64,000 nucleotides of DNA. It comes from Aurifilum marmelostoma. Its lineage: Eukaryota > Ascomycota > Sordariomycetes > Diaporthales > Cryphonectriaceae. Under the pieces are notes generated by a model. That model made no database searches and was not told the DNA's origin. It was given only the letters and a program-made list of their open reading frames with translations. The position numbers and the translations under genes are program-made. Positions 44,870 to 58,769 of the stretch are shown piece by piece (position 1 is the first letter of the stretch; every line of letters starts with the position of its first letter). The stretch covers positions 310,001-374,000 of the forward strand of contig JAMXSV010000005.1 of NCBI GenBank assembly GCA_027559495.1, given 5' to 3'.

Positions 44870-47800
44870 GCTTATTATGCGTAAGCTAAGTTTTCTTCGA
44901 GTTCTTATATATTTTCGCTTGCTAGATAGCTTTTCTATTTAATATAGTATTCTAAATTATGCTAAGAACCTCTATATCTTAGAATTCTTCCTACTTTATA
45001 TTCTAGCTTATTATTTTTGGTTTTAATATTATTATCTATAAATATTTCTTATATTGCTAGTTCTAGGAGTGAAATGTAGAATACCGAGTATATTCTTATT
45101 CCTGCTAGCAATGCAAGCTTATAGTTAATTAAGGAGATTTTTCTTAAGATTTTAAAGGGTCCAATTTTTTTTATAATTAAGTTTATTATTTAGTTAGATA
45201 GTCCTTATATTTTTTCATTTTAAATAGACTTTATCTCCCTTCTATAGGATTAGTCCCTTAATTCTCTTAGAGTTAGCATATTTAGTTATTTATTCTTATA
45301 TAAATTAAAGTTTTTATTAAATATCTTCCTAAATCTTCTTAATGCGCTATATTCGTTTTTCTGCTGCTTCTATATTTGCCCTTAGTAATGCTTTATAGTA
45401 TGCTATTGGGTTGTATCTATAGAGTGCGTAGAATAGTAAGATCTTTATTATACTTATATTTACGCTATTATATACAAATTGCGCTAATAGTAATAGTTTA
45501 ACCTAATTATTCTATTCCTAATTAATATAGTGCCTAAGGTATTATTTAATAATTTAGTTTATTTATTCTATTTGCCTATTTATTTATAAATAATAGGCTA
45601 TTAATATTTTATAGTATACTCTAAGTTGCTTTATAAGTAATATTTAGAAGTATAATACAAATTTTCTATCTCTATTTAAAATAATTTCTTCTAATATGCT
45701 ATAATTAGCGATAATTATTCTAAGAAATATATATACAAATTCTTTTGCTATACTGCTTTCCTTATAGAGGAGAAAGTAAGCATACTTACTTAGTCTATAA
45801 ATTACTACTAGAATACTATTATATTGCACTTTAGTTAAGGGTTCTTGTAAGATAGATAGCTTGGTAATAAAGTCTAGGCTAATTAATTGCTAAATAGTTA
45901 TAGATATTAGTAAGGGTTATAGCAGTCTATAAGGCTTATATCTTTCTGCTTTATTTTTCTTGCAATTATTGCATTTTTGAATAATTTCCTTAATTTGTAT
46001 TCTAAGGCCTAGTAGATTCTAATATTGCTTAATTTATTTATAGGTAGCCCTGACTCTTTAGTGCTTATATACTAATGCGCTATATATATCTCTAATATAT
46101 TCTTCTTATTCTTATAAAGTTATTTCTTTTAGTTTCTTGCCTTAGTATGCAATTTTAAGTATTAAGTTAATTTCTCGTTTTTATATAAGGTTCCCTTCCT
46201 TATCCTAATTGAAGAGTATTTATTTCTTAATTCCTAATGCTAGTATATAATCCGATTATTGACTAAGAGCATCCGCTTTAGTATTTTCTTTTTCTTAAAT
46301 ATAGCTAATTTTAATATCAAATTATAAAAGGAATTCTGCCTATTATACTTATTATTTATTCAAAACCTTAGTTATTATAAATAATATAAGGTTCTTATAA
46401 TTAGTAAGTATTTTAATTAGGTATTTTGCTTTAATAAGATAGTATTGCTATTCCTAGAATATATATATTATAGCTATAAGTTCCTTATTTAGGATTCTAT
46501 ATCGTAGTTCTAGACTATTTAGCTTCTTTAAGAAGTTAGCGATAAGATATGGTTTATTCTGATTATCTTATTAGATAAGTTCTCTGCTAAGTGCATAGTC
46601 TAATGCATTAATTGCTATTTTGAATTCTTAGCTAGAATTGGCTTCTCTTAAAATAGGTTCTTATATAACTTGTTTCTTAATAGCATTAAAGGCTTGCTGC
46701 TCTTTTCCTATTTAATAGAAAGATTTATCTTTTTTTTATAAGCTTTATTATAAATTATATAATCTTTAAGTATTATTAGATAAATTATTAGTAAAAATTA
46801 GCATATTTAAAGAATGCTCTAATATCTATAATGCTCTTAGGTATTAGCTAATTCCTAATTGCTTCTATTTTATCCTTTTGCATATATATGCATCTAGATT
46901 TAATTATATATCTAAGGTAATTAACTTTCTAAATATAGAAGTAGCTCTTTTTTAGTTTAATAAGAAGTTTAGTATTTTAGAGAGTCTATAGCACTTTTCG
47001 TATATGCTATTTATAAGTTACTAAATCTAAGGAGTAAATAAGGATATTATTAAAATAGGCAATAATATAAATGTCTAAGTGCTCCCTAAGTACCTAATTA
47101 ATTATTTCCTAGAAAGATGCAAGTGCATTAGTTAATTTAAATAGCATAACTAAGTATTTATAGTGCTTATATTTTATGCGAAATACTATTTTCTATTCTT
47201 TATCTGCCTTTATTCTAATAAGATTATATGCTCCTTTAAGATCTAGCGCTATAAACTATTATATGCCTTATAGTTAATCTTATAGTTCCTTAATAAGTAG
47301 TAATAGGTACTAATTTTTAATTATAATATTATTAAGCTATTTATAGTTTATATAGAGTTATAGTTTGCTATTTTTCTTTAATATAAATAGGATTAGATAT
47401 CCTGCTAGTAATTGTAATAGTTATATATAGCCTTTCTTTAGGTTTTTATCAAGGTACTCCCTAAGTGCTTTAAGTTATGCTTTATCTAGTCTATAGATAG
47501 GGAAGAACTTAGGCTAAGTTTCTTTTTTAAGTAGGATTTTATAGTTATATAGACTATATTTTAATAGTCCTATAATCAATTCTCTTTAGAATAGTTTTAT
47601 AAACTTATAGTACTCTTCTAGTATGCTAGCAAGTATTAGGGTTAGTTCTTCCTCTATTTTTGCTTCCTAGAGAAATAATAGGTACTATTAAGCGTTTTAT
47701 TGCAATTATTTATTATTTTTGCTCTATATTAGACCAAGTCTTCCTAACTAGTCTTTATTTACTTATATTCTTAATCTATATCTAACTTGCATCTATAGGT

Positions 47801-50440
47801 TTAAGGCATTTATAGTTCTTCTCTATAAGCTATTAGTCCCTGCTAATTTGAAGATATATAGTAAGTGCTTATTTAAGCGCCTATTTTGGCCATTTTTAGT
47901 GATTAAGTCTTATTCTGCGCCTTTAATTGCAACTATTCTATTAGGTACAGCTTGTTCCTAAGAGATCTAGCTAATAGTCTAATTAATTTGAGAATTATGC
48001 TCCTTAAGCTATAGAAGTCCTAATATTATATTATAGTATACTATATCTATAATATTAAAAGAAATAAATATTATATATCCTTAGTTTAAGATAAGTAGAT
48101 AATTAGTCTTTTTATTAATTACCCCTTAGTTATATGCAATAGGTTATCCTTCTATAGTATTAAGTATATAAGGCTTCTCTTTCTATTGCTATAGTATCTT
48201 TGCTATATTAATAATGCAGGGGGATATATAATTCCCTTATATGCTGCTATTTAATAGCACGCTATAATATTAGTTATTAATATTTATATTAAGCTATATA
48301 TATATATAGCTTCCTTTTGCTATTATATATAGGGACCTTATAGTTCTAATTAACTATTATCCCTTTATAGGCGATCTTTTCCTTTTGGGGCCTTCTTAGC
48401 TGCTTGCTAAGCTAGTGCTTTAGCTTATTATTATATATACTTATAGCGCTTTTTATTATATTGCTATATATGCTAGGCGTATGCCTTATTTTATATATAG
48501 ATAGTGCATTATTTTATTAGATATTGCTACTATTTGCGTTTTTTGTCTATATAAGGCCTAGGGCAATCCTCTAGTAGTCTAATAAGTGCATTATAGTATT
48601 TCTTCTCTAGTACTTCTCTAAACTATAGTTTAGATTCCTTATATGCCTAAATAAGTTATTTTTCTTCCCTAGTTAAGAATTATCTATATTTAACTTTTTC
48701 CTTAAAATAAGTTTAATAGCTATAATAGATGCATAAGATCTATGCTAATTAGTAGTATCCGAGATAGAACGCATTAATCCTAGGATTCTCTAATTTATCT
48801 GCTTTATAATTCTAAAGTAGGATGCTCTTAAAGAGGGTTTTTAGAAGTATTCTATATATAAGGTATTCTATTTGAATATTAATATCTAGATTGCTAGAAC
48901 TAAGACTGCTGCATTGGGTAATTAATACTAATTCTTCTAAGTTATCTATATATTATTGCATAATGGGCTTAAGTAGGATATTAGGTTATCTATCCTAAAG
49001 GGTTTTTTCTTTAAGAATAAGTATCTCTATAGTATATTCTTCTGTAGGGGCTAAAGTAAAGTCTGCATTTTCTAAATTATTATTGCGCTTATTATAGGCT
49101 AAAGATATTATAGTATCCAATATATGCTTATTATTATCTATAAGCTATATAAGATAGTGCTATAGGGGAAATTTTCCTAGATCCTATTCTTCTTTAGATC
49201 CCTAATCTATAGGGTTAGTGGAATAACTTAATTATTTATCCTTAATAGAAGCCCTGCTTTTAATAGCAAGTTATTATTATTCCTTAGGTTTCCAGGAAAA
49301 CTATCCTAAACCTTCTTTCTCTAAGAGATATAATATGCAACTATTATTATAATATGCAGTCTAATTAAGGAACTTATAATTAATAGGGTCTATTACTTGC
49401 TTTATTAGAATGTTTTTATTTAGATAATTAGGTTCTTATTATATAGCAATGCTAAGCTATTATTCTTCCTAGATAAATTGCTATTATTTCCTTTATAGTT
49501 ATTAATATTCCTATACAAAGTATCTAGTCTTCCTATAATTAAAGCATACCTTATTGCCTTTGCCTTAAGTTTAAAAATTATTGCATTAATGCATAGCATC
49601 TAGTTCTATTAAATTAGCATATATGCTGCTACTTTATACTATACTTATATAATTCTATTATTTTCCTTAGTAGTTCTGCTAAGGCTAGTAGCATTTTCTA
49701 CTATTAGCTAAAGCTCTAAACTTCTATAGTTATTTATTACCTTTGCAGTTTTTCTCCTATTATTATTTAAAGATACAATTATTAATCTATACTGCTATTG
49801 CAATATATTCTGCTAGGTTATCGGGTTAGTCTATCTTATAAAGTTTATCTTTAATCCTATCTTTTAGTCTTTTATAGAACTAGAATATTAATGCTTTATC
49901 TTCTTAGCTAACTTATTCTATATATTGCCTAAATTTAGCTGCATAATCTAAAGCAGCTTTAGTTTGCTTAAGGTCTATAAGACTGCGTTCTGCTATATGC
50001 TTTTTATCTAAATTGCTAAATGCATCCTTAAGTGCTTTCTTAAAATCTTTAAATAAGTTAAAGATAGCTTTAGTTTCCTTATTATAATTATTAGGCATAG
50101 TTAGGTTATTAAGGTAGTTTTAAAGTAAAGGTTCGAATTAGGCAAGAGCATTGCCTTCTAATTAGGTTCCTGCAAAGACTGCCTTCTCTCCTTTATCTAT
50201 AAATTAGATTAGATAGTAGAGAAAGTAGGCCTTGCACTAAGTGATAAAAGCCTAAAGAGTGCCCTTTAATTCTTTATAAGGGATAAGCTTATCTATCTTA
50301 TAGATCTTAACTTAAGTATTGCTAGACTCCTTAAGTTTCTAAATGCAAGCTTATAGGGCTATAATAGTTTGCTGCAGCTTAGCGCTAGTTAGGGCCTTGC
50401 CTATAGTAGAGAAGGTTGAAGTCTAGAGAGATATTATATT
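44870..50440 (-). pseudogene. el3 gag-pol remnant (minus strand)
   Basis: Same order as el2. Gag N-terminus in the open piece 50098-49913 (NKETKAIFNLFKDFKKALKD, KQTKAALDYAAKFRQY). RT active site YFNNIL near 47040-47057. Integrase core piece 45829-45644 (VVIYRLSKYAYFLLYKESS, EEIILNRDRKF). Chromodomain at about 44.87-45.01 kb. Dead by many stops and loss of RT aspartates. Confidence 0.75.
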
Positions 50441-50496
50441 TCTATATTGCTTAAGAAGAAGTATACTAAACTATACTTAAATAAGAGTTATTAAAA

Positions 50497-50958
50497 TATA
50501 ATAAGCATTGCTATAACTAAGGTATATAATAAGTATATAAAGGATTTATATTAGGCAAGAACGAAATTAAAGTGTAATCTAAAGAATATAGAAATAATTT
50601 TTAAAGTCTTCTGCAGTATATTACTAGCAGTAAAGCTATTACTTATATTAGAGGTAATACTTAGATTAATAACTAAAAAGCTATATACTAAATCTATTTA
50701 ATAATAGCGAATATATCTCTTATATAACTAGTTTTTAAATATAGCTAACTTGGATAGCAATATATCTGAACTATCTAAATATCTCTGGATAGCATATATT
50801 TAAAGCTATCTATCCTAGTTAGTCCTTGTCCTAACTCTAACTCTGGGTTACGTAATTCTAGCGTAGCTCTATAGGTAAGTGTTGAACTTTTCCTGTACTA
50901 AGGGTTCTATTCCGGATGGCCCTAGTGTGCTATATTATAACGGTTGCGGGTCATAATA
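50497..50958 (-). repeat. LTR of el3 (right)
   Basis: 462 bases. The telomere-like block is altered to CTAACTCTAACTCTGGG near 50830-50847, followed by TTACGTAATTC. Ends TCATAATA. Confidence 0.85.
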
Positions 50959-50994
50959 TCTTATTTCTATTAAATCTTAGCTTAATAAGCTCCT
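50959..50994. repeat. 33-bp flank of el3, right copy, plus 3 bases to el4
   Basis: Repeats the 33 bases before el3 exactly, then CCT, then the LTR of el4 starts. It is the only non-element sequence between el3 and el4. Confidence 0.8.
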
Positions 50995-51453
50995 TATAAT
51001 GAGCACTGCTGTAACCAAGGTATATAATAAGTACACAAAGGGTTTATATTAAGCAAGAACGGCGTTAAAGTATAATCCAAAGAATACAGAAACAATCTTT
51101 AGAATCTTCTGCAGTATATTACTAGCAGTAAAGCTATTACTTATATTAGAGGTAATACTTAGATTAATAATTAAAAAGCTATATATTAAATCTATCTAAT
51201 AGTAATAAATATATTCTTATATATCTAGTCTTCCAATATAGCTAACTTGGATAGCAATATATTCGAACTATCTAGATATTCCTAGATAGCATATATCTAA
51301 AGCTATCTATTTTAGTTAGTCCTTATTCTAATCCTAACCCTAGATTATATAATTCTAGCATAGCTTTATAGATAAGTATTAAACTTTCTGCACTAAGGGT
51401 TCTATTCTAAGTAGCCCTAGTATCCTATATTATAATAATTACAAGTTATAATA
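50995..51453 (-). repeat. LTR of el4 (left)
   Basis: 459 bases, starting TATAATGAGCACTGCTGTAA. Telomere-like block mutated to CTAATCCTAACCCTAG near 51329-51344. Confidence 0.85.
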
Positions 51454-51647
51454 TTATCTCTCTTCTATTAATTATTATCCTAAATAATCTTCTATAAGTT
51501 TCTTGCATATTATTCTATTACTAAATTATGCCTTCCTAATTTATTATATCAAATAGAGTTAATAAATCTTAATTTTTAAGTTTTTATGCTAAGAAAACAA
51601 AATAGAAGGATTTCCTTCTTTTGGTTATTCTTTAAAACGCTATTACT

Positions 51648-52188
51648 ATGCCTTCTTATTCTTTTTGCAAGAATTATAGCATTTTATCTTATTAAGTTTC
51701 TCCTAACAATTCTTCCTGCTGCTTAGAATATATTCGCCTTAGATATTCTCAATACAACATCTAGAGCCTTAGCGCCTTAAAGATTCAATAGATCGAAGTC
51801 TAATATTAATATCTAGAGAAGCAGTTAGAGGGTGCTAAGGGCTAGCTTTGCAATACTACTATAAAGGTTAAGCGCTTATAAAAATAAAAGCATATATAGT
51901 TTAAGAAGATAATATGCATAGTTTATTATAGCCTTAATAGCATAGAGGCATTAAAATATATAAAAGCTAAGAAGGAGCATTGCTGCGCTTCTAAGATAGT
52001 TTAAGAGATAGTTTTCGAAAAGACTGCTGCTTCTACTAAGGTTTCTAATTTTGAGGGATTTAATTAGAATTCTATAAATATAGGAAATGCTATAGTAGAC
52101 TAGTTAGATTTCCTAGCTAAGAGATTGCTTGCTGCAGCCTTTAGTTTTTATTCTAGAGTAGTAGAGATCTGCTAAAGAGGCTCTTTAA
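51648..52188 (+). pseudogene. Antisense frame of family A (el4 copy), frameshifted
   Basis: ATG 51648 with the same MPSYSFCKNYSILSY start, but one base longer to the homologous stop (52186). The extra base lies near 52160-52168, where el1 reads AGAGTAGAAAAG and el4 AGAGTAGTAGAG. Otherwise colinear with the other three copies. Confidence 0.45.
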
Positions 52189-52454
52189 ATCTTAGCCCTA
52201 TTAATTACTATTCTAAGCTTCGAATTAACTAGTATATCCTTAACTATTTATATCCCTTAACTAGTATAGTACTCTATCTAGTATTTTCCTTTAGCTAGTA
52301 GCATATTCTACTAACTAGTAGGGTATTAATTAGTAAATTATATTCCTAATTATATTTCTGCCTAACTAGTTTAGTTTCTAGCATATTAGTAGTCTATTTA
52401 TCTAATTTAGATCCTAATTGCTTATTTTTGTAACTAGTTTATCTAGTAGTCTTA

Positions 52455-55400
52455 AAGTGCTTATTGCGTATAAGCTAAGTTTTCTTTAGGTTCTTATATA
52501 TTTTCGCTTGCTAGGTAATCTTTCTATTTAATATAGTATTCTAGATTATGCTAAGGACCTTTATATTTTAGAATTCTTTCTACTTTATATTCTAGCTTAT
52601 TATTTTTAGCTTTAATATTATTATTTATAGGTATTTCTTATATTGCTAGTTCTAGAAGTGAAATATAGAATATTAGGTATATTCTTATTCCTGCTAGCAA
52701 TGCAAGTTTATAGTTAACTAGGGAGATTTTTCTTAAGATTTTAAAGAGTCCGATTTTTTTTATAATTAAGTTTATTATTTAGTTAAGTAGTCCTTATATT
52801 TTTTTATTTTAAGTAAACTTTATCTTCCTTCTATAGGATTAGCCCTTTAATCCTTTTAAAGTTAGCATATTTGGTTATTTATTCTTATATAAACTAAAGT
52901 TCTTATTAAATATTTTCTTAAGCTTTTTTAATATGCTATATTTATTTTTCTGCTGCTTTTGCATTTGCTTCTAATAATGCTTTATAGTATGCTATTAGGT
53001 TATATCTATAGAGTGCATAGAATAGTAAGGCCTTTATTATGCTTATATTTGCGCTATTATATGCAAATTGCGCTAATAGTAATAGTTTAATTTAGTTATT
53101 CTATTCCTAATTAATATAGTGCCTAAAGTATTATTTAATAATTTAGTTTATTTGCTCTATTTATCTATTTATTTATAAATAATAGGCTATTAATATTTTA
53201 TAGTATGCTCTAAGTTGCTTTATAAGTAATATCTAGAAGTATAATATAAATTTTCTATCTTTATCTGAGATAATCTCTTCTAGTATACTATAGTTAGCAA
53301 TAATTGTTCTAAGGAATATATATATAAGTTCTTCTGCTATACTGCTTTCCTTATAGGGGGAGAAAGTAAGCATACTTGCTTAGTTTATAAATTATTACTA
53401 GAATGCTATTATATTGCATCTTAGTTAAGGGTTCTTATAAGATAGGTAGCTTAGTAATAAAGTCTAGACTAATTAATTGCTAAATAGTTATAGGTACTAG
53501 TAAGGGTTATAGCAGTCTATAAGGCTTATATCTTTCTGCTTTATTTTTCTTGCAACTATTGCATTTCTAAATAATTTCCTTAATTTATATTCTAAGGCCT
53601 AGTAGATTCTAATATTGCTTAATTTATTTATAAGTAGCCCTAACTCCTTAGTGCCTATATACTAGTACGCTATATATATCCCTAATATATTCTTCTTATT
53701 CTTATAGAGTTATTTCTTTTAGTTTTTTGCCCTAGTATGCAATCTTAAGTATTAAGTTAATTTCTTATTTCTATATAAGATTCTCTTCTTTATTCTAATT
53801 AAAGAGTATTTATTTCTTAATTCCTAATGCTAGTATATAATCCAATTATTAACTAAAAGTATCTGCTCTAGTATTTTCTTTTCCTTAAATATAGCTAATT
53901 TTAATATCGAATTATAAGAGGAATTCTGCCTATTATACTTATTATTTATTCAAAACCTTAGTTATTATAAATAATATAAGGTTCTTATAATTAGTAAGTA
54001 CTTTAATTAGGTATTTTGCTCTAATAAGATAGTATTGCTATTCCTAAAATATATATACTATAGCTATAAGTTTCTTATCTAGGATTCTATATTATAATTC
54101 TAGACTATTTAGCTTCTTTAAAAAGTTAGCAATAAAGTATAGTTTATTCTAATTATCTTATTAGATAAGTTCTTTGCTAAGTATATAGTTTAATGCATTA
54201 GTTGCTACTTCGAATTCTTGGCTAGGGTTAGCTTCTCTTAAAATAGGTTCTTATATAACTTATTCCTTAATAGCGTTAAAGGCTTACTGCTCTTTTCCTA
54301 TCTAATAGAAAGGTTTATCTTTTTTTATAAGCTTTATTATAGATTATATAATCTTTAAATATTATTAGATAAATTATTAGTAGAAGTTAGCATATCTAAG
54401 AAATGCTTTAATATTTATAATGCTTTTAAATATTAGCTAATTCCTAATTGCTTTTATCTTATCTTTTTGCATATATATATATTTAGATTTAATTATATAT
54501 TTAAGGTAATTAACTTTCTAAATATAGAAGTAGCTCTTTTCTAGTTTAATAAGAAGTTTAGCATCTTAGAGAGTCTATAGCACTTTTTGTATATGCTATC
54601 TATAAGTTGCTAAGTTTAAGGAGTAAATAAGAATATTATTAAGATAGGCAATAATATAAATATTTAGGTATTCCTTAAGTACTTAATTAATTATTTTCTA
54701 GAAAAATGCAGGTGCATTAATTAATTTGAATAGCATAATTAAGTATTTATAGTGCTTATATCTTATACAAAATGCTATTTTCTATTCTTCGCTTGCTTTT
54801 ATTCTAATAAGATTATATGCTTCTTTAAAGTTTAGCGCTATAAATTATTATGCGCCTTATAGTTAGTCTTATAGTTCTTTAATAAGTAATAATAAGTACT
54901 AATTTTTAATTATAATATTATTAAGCTATCTATAGTTTATATAAAGTTATAGTTTGCTATTTTTCTTTAGTATAAATAGGATTAAATATTCTGCTAGTAA
55001 TTGTAATAGTTATATATAATCTTTCTTTAGATTTTTATTAAAATACTCCCTAAATGCTTCAAGTTATGCTTTATTTAGTCTATAGATAGGGAAGAATTTA
55101 GGCTGAGTTTCTTTCTTAAGTAGGATTTTATAGTTATATAGACTATATTCTAGTAGTCCTATAACTAATTCTTCTTAGAATAGTTTTGTAAATTTGTAGT
55201 ACTCTTCTAGTATGCTAGCAAATATTAGGATTAGTTTTTCCTCTATTTCTGCTTTTTAGAGAAATAGTAGATACTATTAAGCATTTTATTGCAACTATCT
55301 ATTATTTTTGCTTTATATTAAACTAAGTCTTTCTAACTAGTCTTTATTTACTTGTATTTTTAACCTATGCCTAATCTATATCTATAGATTTAAGGCGTTT

Positions 55401-58025
55401 ATAGTTTTTCTCTATAAGCTATTAGTCCCTGCTAATTTAGAGGTATATAGTAAGTGCTTATTTAAGCGCCTATCTTAGCTATCCTTAGTAACTAAGTCTT
55501 ATTCTATGCTTTTAATTGCAATTATCCTATTGGGTATAGCTTATTCCTAAGAGATTTAGCTAGTAGTCTAATTAATTTAAGGATTATGCTCCTTAAGCTA
55601 TAAAAGTCTTAATATTATATTATAGTATACTATATCTATAATATTAAAAGAAATAAATATTATATATCTTTAGTTTGAGATAGATAGATAATTAATCTCC
55701 TTATTAATTACCTCTTAGTTATATGCAATAGATTATCCTTTTATAGTATTAAGTATATAGAGCTTCTCTTTCTATTGCTATAGTATTTTTGCTATATTAA
55801 TAATGCAGGGGGATATATAATTCCCTTATATGCTGCTATCTAATAGCGCGCTATAATATTAGTTATTAATATTTATATTAAGCTATATATATATATAGCT
55901 TCTTTTTGCTATTATGCATAGGGACCTTATAGTCCTAATTAACTATTATCCCTTTATAGGCGATCTTTTTCTTTTAGGGCCTTCTTAGCTGCTTGCTAAG
56001 CTAATGCTTTAGCTTATTATTATATATACTTATAATGCTTCTTATTGCATTGCTATATATGCTAAGCATATGCCTTATTCTATATATAGATAGTATATTA
56101 TTCTACTAGATATTGCTACTATTTGCGTTTTTTATTTATATAAGGCCTAGGGCAATCCTCTAGTAGTCTAATAAGTGCATTATAGTGTTTCTTCTCTAGT
56201 ACTTTCCTAAATTATAGTTTAAATTTCTTATATGCCTAAATAAATTATTCTTCTTTCTTAGTTAAGAACTATCTATATTTAACTTTTTCCTCGAAATAGG
56301 TTTAATAGCTATAATAGATATATAAGATCTATGCTAATTAGTAATATTTAAAGTAGAATGCATTAATTCTGGGATTCTTTAATTTATTTGCTTTATAATT
56401 CTGAAGTAGGATGCTTCTAAAGAGGGTTTTTAAAGATATTCTATATATAAGATATTTTATTTAGATATTAATATTTGGGTTATTAGAACTAAGATTGCTA
56501 TATTAGGTAGTTAGTACTAATTCCTTTAAGTTGTTTATATACTATTGCATAATAGGTTCGAGTAGGATATTGGGTTATCTATTTTAGAAGGTTTCTTCTT
56601 TAAGAATAAGTGTTTTTATAGTATATTCTTTTATAGGAGCTAGAGTAAAGTCCGCATTTTCTAAGTTATTATTGCGCCTATTATAGGCTAAGGATATTAT
56701 AGTATCTGATATATACTTATTATTATCTATAAGCTATATAAGATAGTGCTATAGAAGAAACTTTCCTAGGTCCTATTCTTTATTAGATTCCTAATTTATA
56801 GGGTTAGTAGAATAACTCGATTATTTGTTCTTAATAGAAGCTCTGCTTCTAATAGCAAGTTATTATTATTTCTTAGGTTTCTAGGGAAACTATCCTAAAC
56901 CTTTTTTCTTTAAGAGATATAATATGCAATTATTATTATAATATATAGTCTAATTAAGGGACTTATAATTAATAGAGTTTATTACTTGCTCTATTAGAAT
57001 ATTTTTATTTAGATAATTAGGTTCCTATTGCATAGCAATGCTAAGCTATTATTCTTTCTAGATAGATTGCTATTATTTCCTTTATAGTTATTAATATTCT
57101 TATGCAAAGTATTTAAGCTTCCTATAATTAAAGCATGCCCTATTGCCTTTGCCTTAAGTTTAAAAGTTATTATATTAATATATAGCATTTAGTTTTATTA
57201 AGCTAGCATATATGCTGCTACTTTATACTATACTTATATAATTCTATTATTTTCCTTAATAATTCTGCTAAAGCTAGTAGCATTTTTTACTATTAGCTAA
57301 GGCCTTAAACTTCTATAGTTATCTATTACCTTTATAGTTTTTCTCCTATTATTATTTAAAAATGCAATTATTAATTTATACTGCTATTATAATATATTTT
57401 GCTAGATTATTAAGTTAATTTATCTTATAAAGTTCGTTTTTAACTCTATTCTTTAGTCCTTTATAGAACTAAGATATTAATACTTTATCTTTCTAGCTAA
57501 CTTATTCTATATATTACTTAAATTTAGCTATATAATTTAAAGCAGCTTTAGTCTGCTTAAGGTTTATAAGATTGCATTTTGCTATATACTTCTTATCTAG
57601 ATTGCTAAATGCGTTCTTAAGTGCTTTCTCGAAATCTTTAAATAAGTTAAAGATAGCTTTAGTTTCCTTATTACAATTATCAGGTATAGTTAGATTATTA
57701 AGATAGTCTTAAAGTAAAGATTCGAACTAGGCAAGAGCATTGCCTTCTAACCAAGTTCCTGCAAAGACTGCTTTCTCTTCCTTATTTATAAACTGGGCCA
57801 GATAGTAAAGAAAATAGGCCTTGCATTAAGTAATAAAAGCCTAAAAAGTGCCCTTCGATCCTTTATAAGGGATAGGCTTATCTATCTTATAAACCTTAAC
57901 CTAAATATTGCCGAATTCTTTAAGTTCTTAAATGCAAGCCTGTAGGGCTATAATAGTTTACTGCAGCTTAGCGCTAGTCTAGGCCCTGCCTATAATAGAG
58001 GAGATTAGAGTTTAGAGAGATATTA
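52455..58025 (-). pseudogene. el4 gag-pol remnant (minus strand)
   Basis: Same domain order. RT site YLNNIL near 54630-54647; chromodomain at about 52.46-52.59 kb. The integrase has one extra G in a G run near 53354-53360 (TATAGGGGGAGAAAG against TATAGGGGAGAAAG in el1 and el2), a frameshift that explains why no long integrase frame survives here. Confidence 0.7.
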
Positions 58026-58085
58026 TATTTCTATATTGCTTAAGAAGGAGTATACTAAATTATACTTAAATAAAAGTTATTAAAA

Positions 58086-58544
58086 TATAATAAGCACTGC
58101 TATAACTAGGATATATAATAAGTATATAAAGGGTTTATATTAAGCAAGAATAGCATTAAAGTATAATCTAAAGAATATAGAAATAATCTTTAGAATCTTC
58201 TGCAGTATATTACTAGCAGTAAAGCTATTACTTATATTAGAGGTAATACTTAGATTAATAACTAAAGAGCTATATACTAAATCTATCTAATAGTAATAAA
58301 TGTATCTTTATATATCTAGTCTTCTAATATAGCTAACTTAGATAGCAATATATCTAAATTATCTAGATATCCCTAAATAGCATATATCTAAAGCTATCTA
58401 TCCTAGTTAGTCCTTATTCTAATCCTAACCCTGGGTTATATAATCCTAGCATAGCTCTATAGGTAAGTATTAAACTTCCTGCACTAAGGGTTCCGTTCTG
58501 GGTGGCTCTAGTATCCTATATTATAATAGTTGCGGGTTATAATA
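58086..58544 (-). repeat. LTR of el4 (right)
   Basis: 459 bases. Telomere-like CTAATCCTAACCCTGGG near 58420-58436. Its first half is the inverted partner of 58545-58769. Confidence 0.85.
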
Positions 58545-58769
58545 AAGGGATATATTTGCTATTATTAGATAGATTTAGCATATAGCTCTTTAGTTATTAA
58601 TTTAAATATTACTTCTAATATAAGTAATAGCTTTACTGCTAGTAATATATTGCAGAAGACTTTAGAAATTATTTTTATACTCTTTAGATTATACTTTAAT
58701 ATCCTTCTTGCCTAATATAAACCCTTATATACTTATTGTATACCCTAGTTATAGCAGTGCTTATTACAT
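58545..58769 (+). repeat. Truncated LTR in inverted orientation (5' LTR remnant of el5)
   Basis: The reverse complement matches roughly the first 225 bases of the family A LTR, ending GTGCTTATTACA, then plus-strand element sequence begins (TTTTGATAACTCTTA). The other LTR half, including the telomere-like block, is missing. The join to el4 is blunt, with no target duplication. Confidence 0.8.

Larger units (their letters stand above)
43404..50958 (-). mobile_element. Family A chromovirus copy el3, full length
   Basis: 7555 bases with 462-base LTRs at both ends, minus orientation. It stands in element C. It is heavily RIP-mutated but almost free of indels relative to el2. It is flanked by an unusual 33-bp direct repeat instead of a 5-bp duplication. 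Confidence 0.85.
50995..58544 (-). mobile_element. Family A chromovirus copy el4, full length
   Basis: 7550 bases, LTRs 50995-51453 and 58086-58544 (459 bases each), minus orientation. Flanks differ (CTCCT left, AAGGG right), so no target duplication is visible. The right end abuts an inverted LTR fragment. Heavily RIP-mutated. Confidence 0.85.
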
